Below, piece after piece: positions 4,840 to 5,820 of a stretch of 5,820 bases of DNA. The DNA is from Euryarchaeota archaeon UBA33. GTDB lineage: Archaea > Thermoplasmatota > E2 > DHVEG-1. The position numbers and the translations under genes were made by a program. Every line of letters begins with the position of its first letter. Position 1 is the first letter of the stretch. The notes below the pieces were generated by a model. The model was not told where the DNA came from, made no database searches, and saw only the letters and a list, made by a program, of their open reading frames with translations. Location of the stretch: assembly GCA_002506745.1 (NCBI GenBank), contig DAYE01000052.1, positions 18,930 through 24,749 of the forward strand, written 5' to 3'.

Positions 4840-5820
4840 TTACATATATTGAATGTCGCGTTCTTTTTTATCCTTTTTGGCGATACTGCTACCCATATCA
4901 TCTTTTACTTTCTTATAATATTTTATCACATCATCAGTCAGACTTCCCCGTGCCTCAGCCAGCGCACGATCAAAATGTGACTTCCGGACTTCCTTGACGT
5001 TGATATCGTCACGTAACGCGGTCATGGCTGCCTCACGGCAGAGCGCATCGATATCCGCACCAGAAAAACCGACGGTCTTTTCCGCTATTTCATCAAGCGA
5101 CACGTCCTTAGCCAACGGCATATCCTTTGTATGAATCTTAAAGATCTCAAGCCGCGAAACACTATCCGGTGCAGGAATCAACAGCAACCGGTCAAACCGA
5201 CCAGGCCGCAACAAGCCTGGATCAATGATATCAGGCCGATTCGTCGCCCCGATTACAACCACACCCTCCATGCTTTCCAACCCATCGATGCTGGTCAGCA
5301 ATTGATTGACTACACTCTCGGTCACATGCGATCCTTCAAACGTCCCTCGACGTGGCGCAATCGAATCAATCTCATCAAGGAACACGATTGTTGGTGCGAC
5401 CTGACGGGCTTTCTTGAACAGCTCACGGACTGCTTTTTCACTTTCACCAACCCATTTACTAAGCACCTCAGGTCCTTTAATGGAGATGAAATTCGCTTTT
5501 GATTCATGAGCGACTGCCTTTGCCAGCAGTGTCTTTCCCGTCCCAGGAGGCCCATACAGTAAAATCCCGCGAGGCGCATGAATCCCCATCCGTTTGAACA
5601 CCTCTGGTTGAGACAACGGCCATTCCACCGCTTCCTTCAAACTTTGCTTGACATCCTCCAAACCACCGACATCCTCCCACGAAATCTTCGGAATCTCCAC
5701 AAAAAACTCACGTAACGCAGAAGGCTCAATACCGCGGTGCGCGTTCTTAAAATCATCCAACGTCACTTCCATCTTCTCCAAAAGCTCGATTGGAATCGGT
5801 TTTTCCAAATCGATCTCAGG
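4840..5820 (-). CDS. cdc48: Cdc48/VAT-type AAA ATPase, C-terminal (D2) half, partial
   Basis: The frame continues to the window edge ([16 protein letters not shown]), so the TTG at 5808 is internal and the N-terminal, D1 and linker parts lie outside. The visible 326 residues are the D2 ATPase ring domain of the archaeal p97/Cdc48 unfoldase, which threads substrate proteins for remodelling or proteasomal degradation. Counting from the first visible residue: [11 protein letters not shown] (about 48-58), Walker A GPPGTGKT (90-97), pore loop SKWVGESEK (about 121-129, with the pore tryptophan), Walker B IVFLDEID (about 145-152), then sensor 1 GATNRPD and the arginine-finger segment [10 protein letters not shown] helical lid follows ([20 protein letters not shown]). 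All catalytic motifs are intact. The tail is lysine-rich and ends QYM: the penultimate tyrosine recalls the HbYX proteasome-docking motif, but the expected hydrophobic residue is glutamine. The PRC-barrel gene follows after 24 bases. Confidence 0.95.
   Translation of the reverse strand, partial: PEIDLEKPIPIELLEKMEVTLDDFKNAHRGIEPSALREFFVEIPKISWEDVGGLEDVKQSLKEAVEWPLSQPEVFKRMGIHAPRGILLYGPPGTGKTLLAKAVAHESKANFISIKGPEVLSKWVGESEKAVRELFKKARQVAPTIVFLDEIDSIAPRRGTFEGSHVTESVVNQLLTSIDGLESMEGVVVIGATNRPDIIDPGLLRPGRFDRLLLIPAPDSVSRLEIFKIHTKDMPLAKDVSLDEIAEKTVGFSGADIDALCREAAMTALRDDINVKEVRKSHFDRALAEARGSLTDDVIKYYKKVKDDMGSSIAKKDKKERDIQYM

Noticed and set aside
5131..5502. 123-codon open frame on the + strand inside cdc48
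   Set aside because: It lies fully opposite the conserved Walker A/B region of cdc48, has no recognisable domain and no ribosome site, and is best explained as an antisense shadow.
1..5820. CRISPR array, tRNA, rRNA, insertion sequence or defence island
   Set aside because: No regularly spaced long repeats, no tRNA-like cloverleaf, no transposase frame and no defence protein motifs were seen; the genes are ordinary archaeal housekeeping genes.

Overview
The window is archaeal chromosomal DNA. The supporting genes are an Orc1/Cdc6 replication initiator, a NucS/EndoMS mismatch endonuclease, an archaeal-type peptidyl-tRNA hydrolase (Pth2), a geranylgeranyl-reductase-family flavoprotein (archaeal isoprenoid lipids), a Cdc48/VAT-type AAA ATPase and a PRC-barrel protein. 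Promoter-like sites are archaeal TATA boxes, not bacterial -35/-10 pairs. The lineage cannot be fixed from sequence reading alone; an uncultivated euryarchaeal or DPANN-type archaeon (for example Woesearchaeota-like) is a guess.

Layout. 1-111: the last 36 codons of an unrecognised + strand gene, ending two bases from a convergent gene. 114-1307 (-): the geranylgeranyl-reductase-like enzyme. 1308-1361: a short divergent promoter whose single TATA box lies midway between two start codons. 1362-2094 (+): a small membrane-anchored beta-barrel protein overlapping pth2 by 35 bases. 2133-4331 (-): cdc6 followed by nucS. 4332-4572: a gene-free, AT-rich stretch with origin-recognition-box-like elements, proposed as a replication origin. 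4573-5820 (-): the C-terminal half of cdc48 followed by a PRC-barrel gene, closed by an intrinsic terminator.

How the genes work together. cdc6 and nucS probably form a replication and fidelity transcription unit next to the origin on which Cdc6 would act. NucS ends in a PCNA-binding-like motif, which would tie it to the replisome. cdc48 and the PRC-barrel gene form a second unit. The small barrel protein and Pth2 are probably translationally coupled. Two initiation modes appear: first genes behind a TATA box look leaderless (start codon about 27-29 bases from the TATA centre), while the downstream genes nucS and PRC-barrel carry Shine-Dalgarno sites.

The most notable points are the candidate origin, the uncertain cdc6 start (an in-frame ATT behind a strong Shine-Dalgarno and its own TATA box, versus an upstream ATG), and the symmetric shared promoter. 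I found no CRISPR array, tRNA, rRNA, insertion sequence or clear novel defence system.
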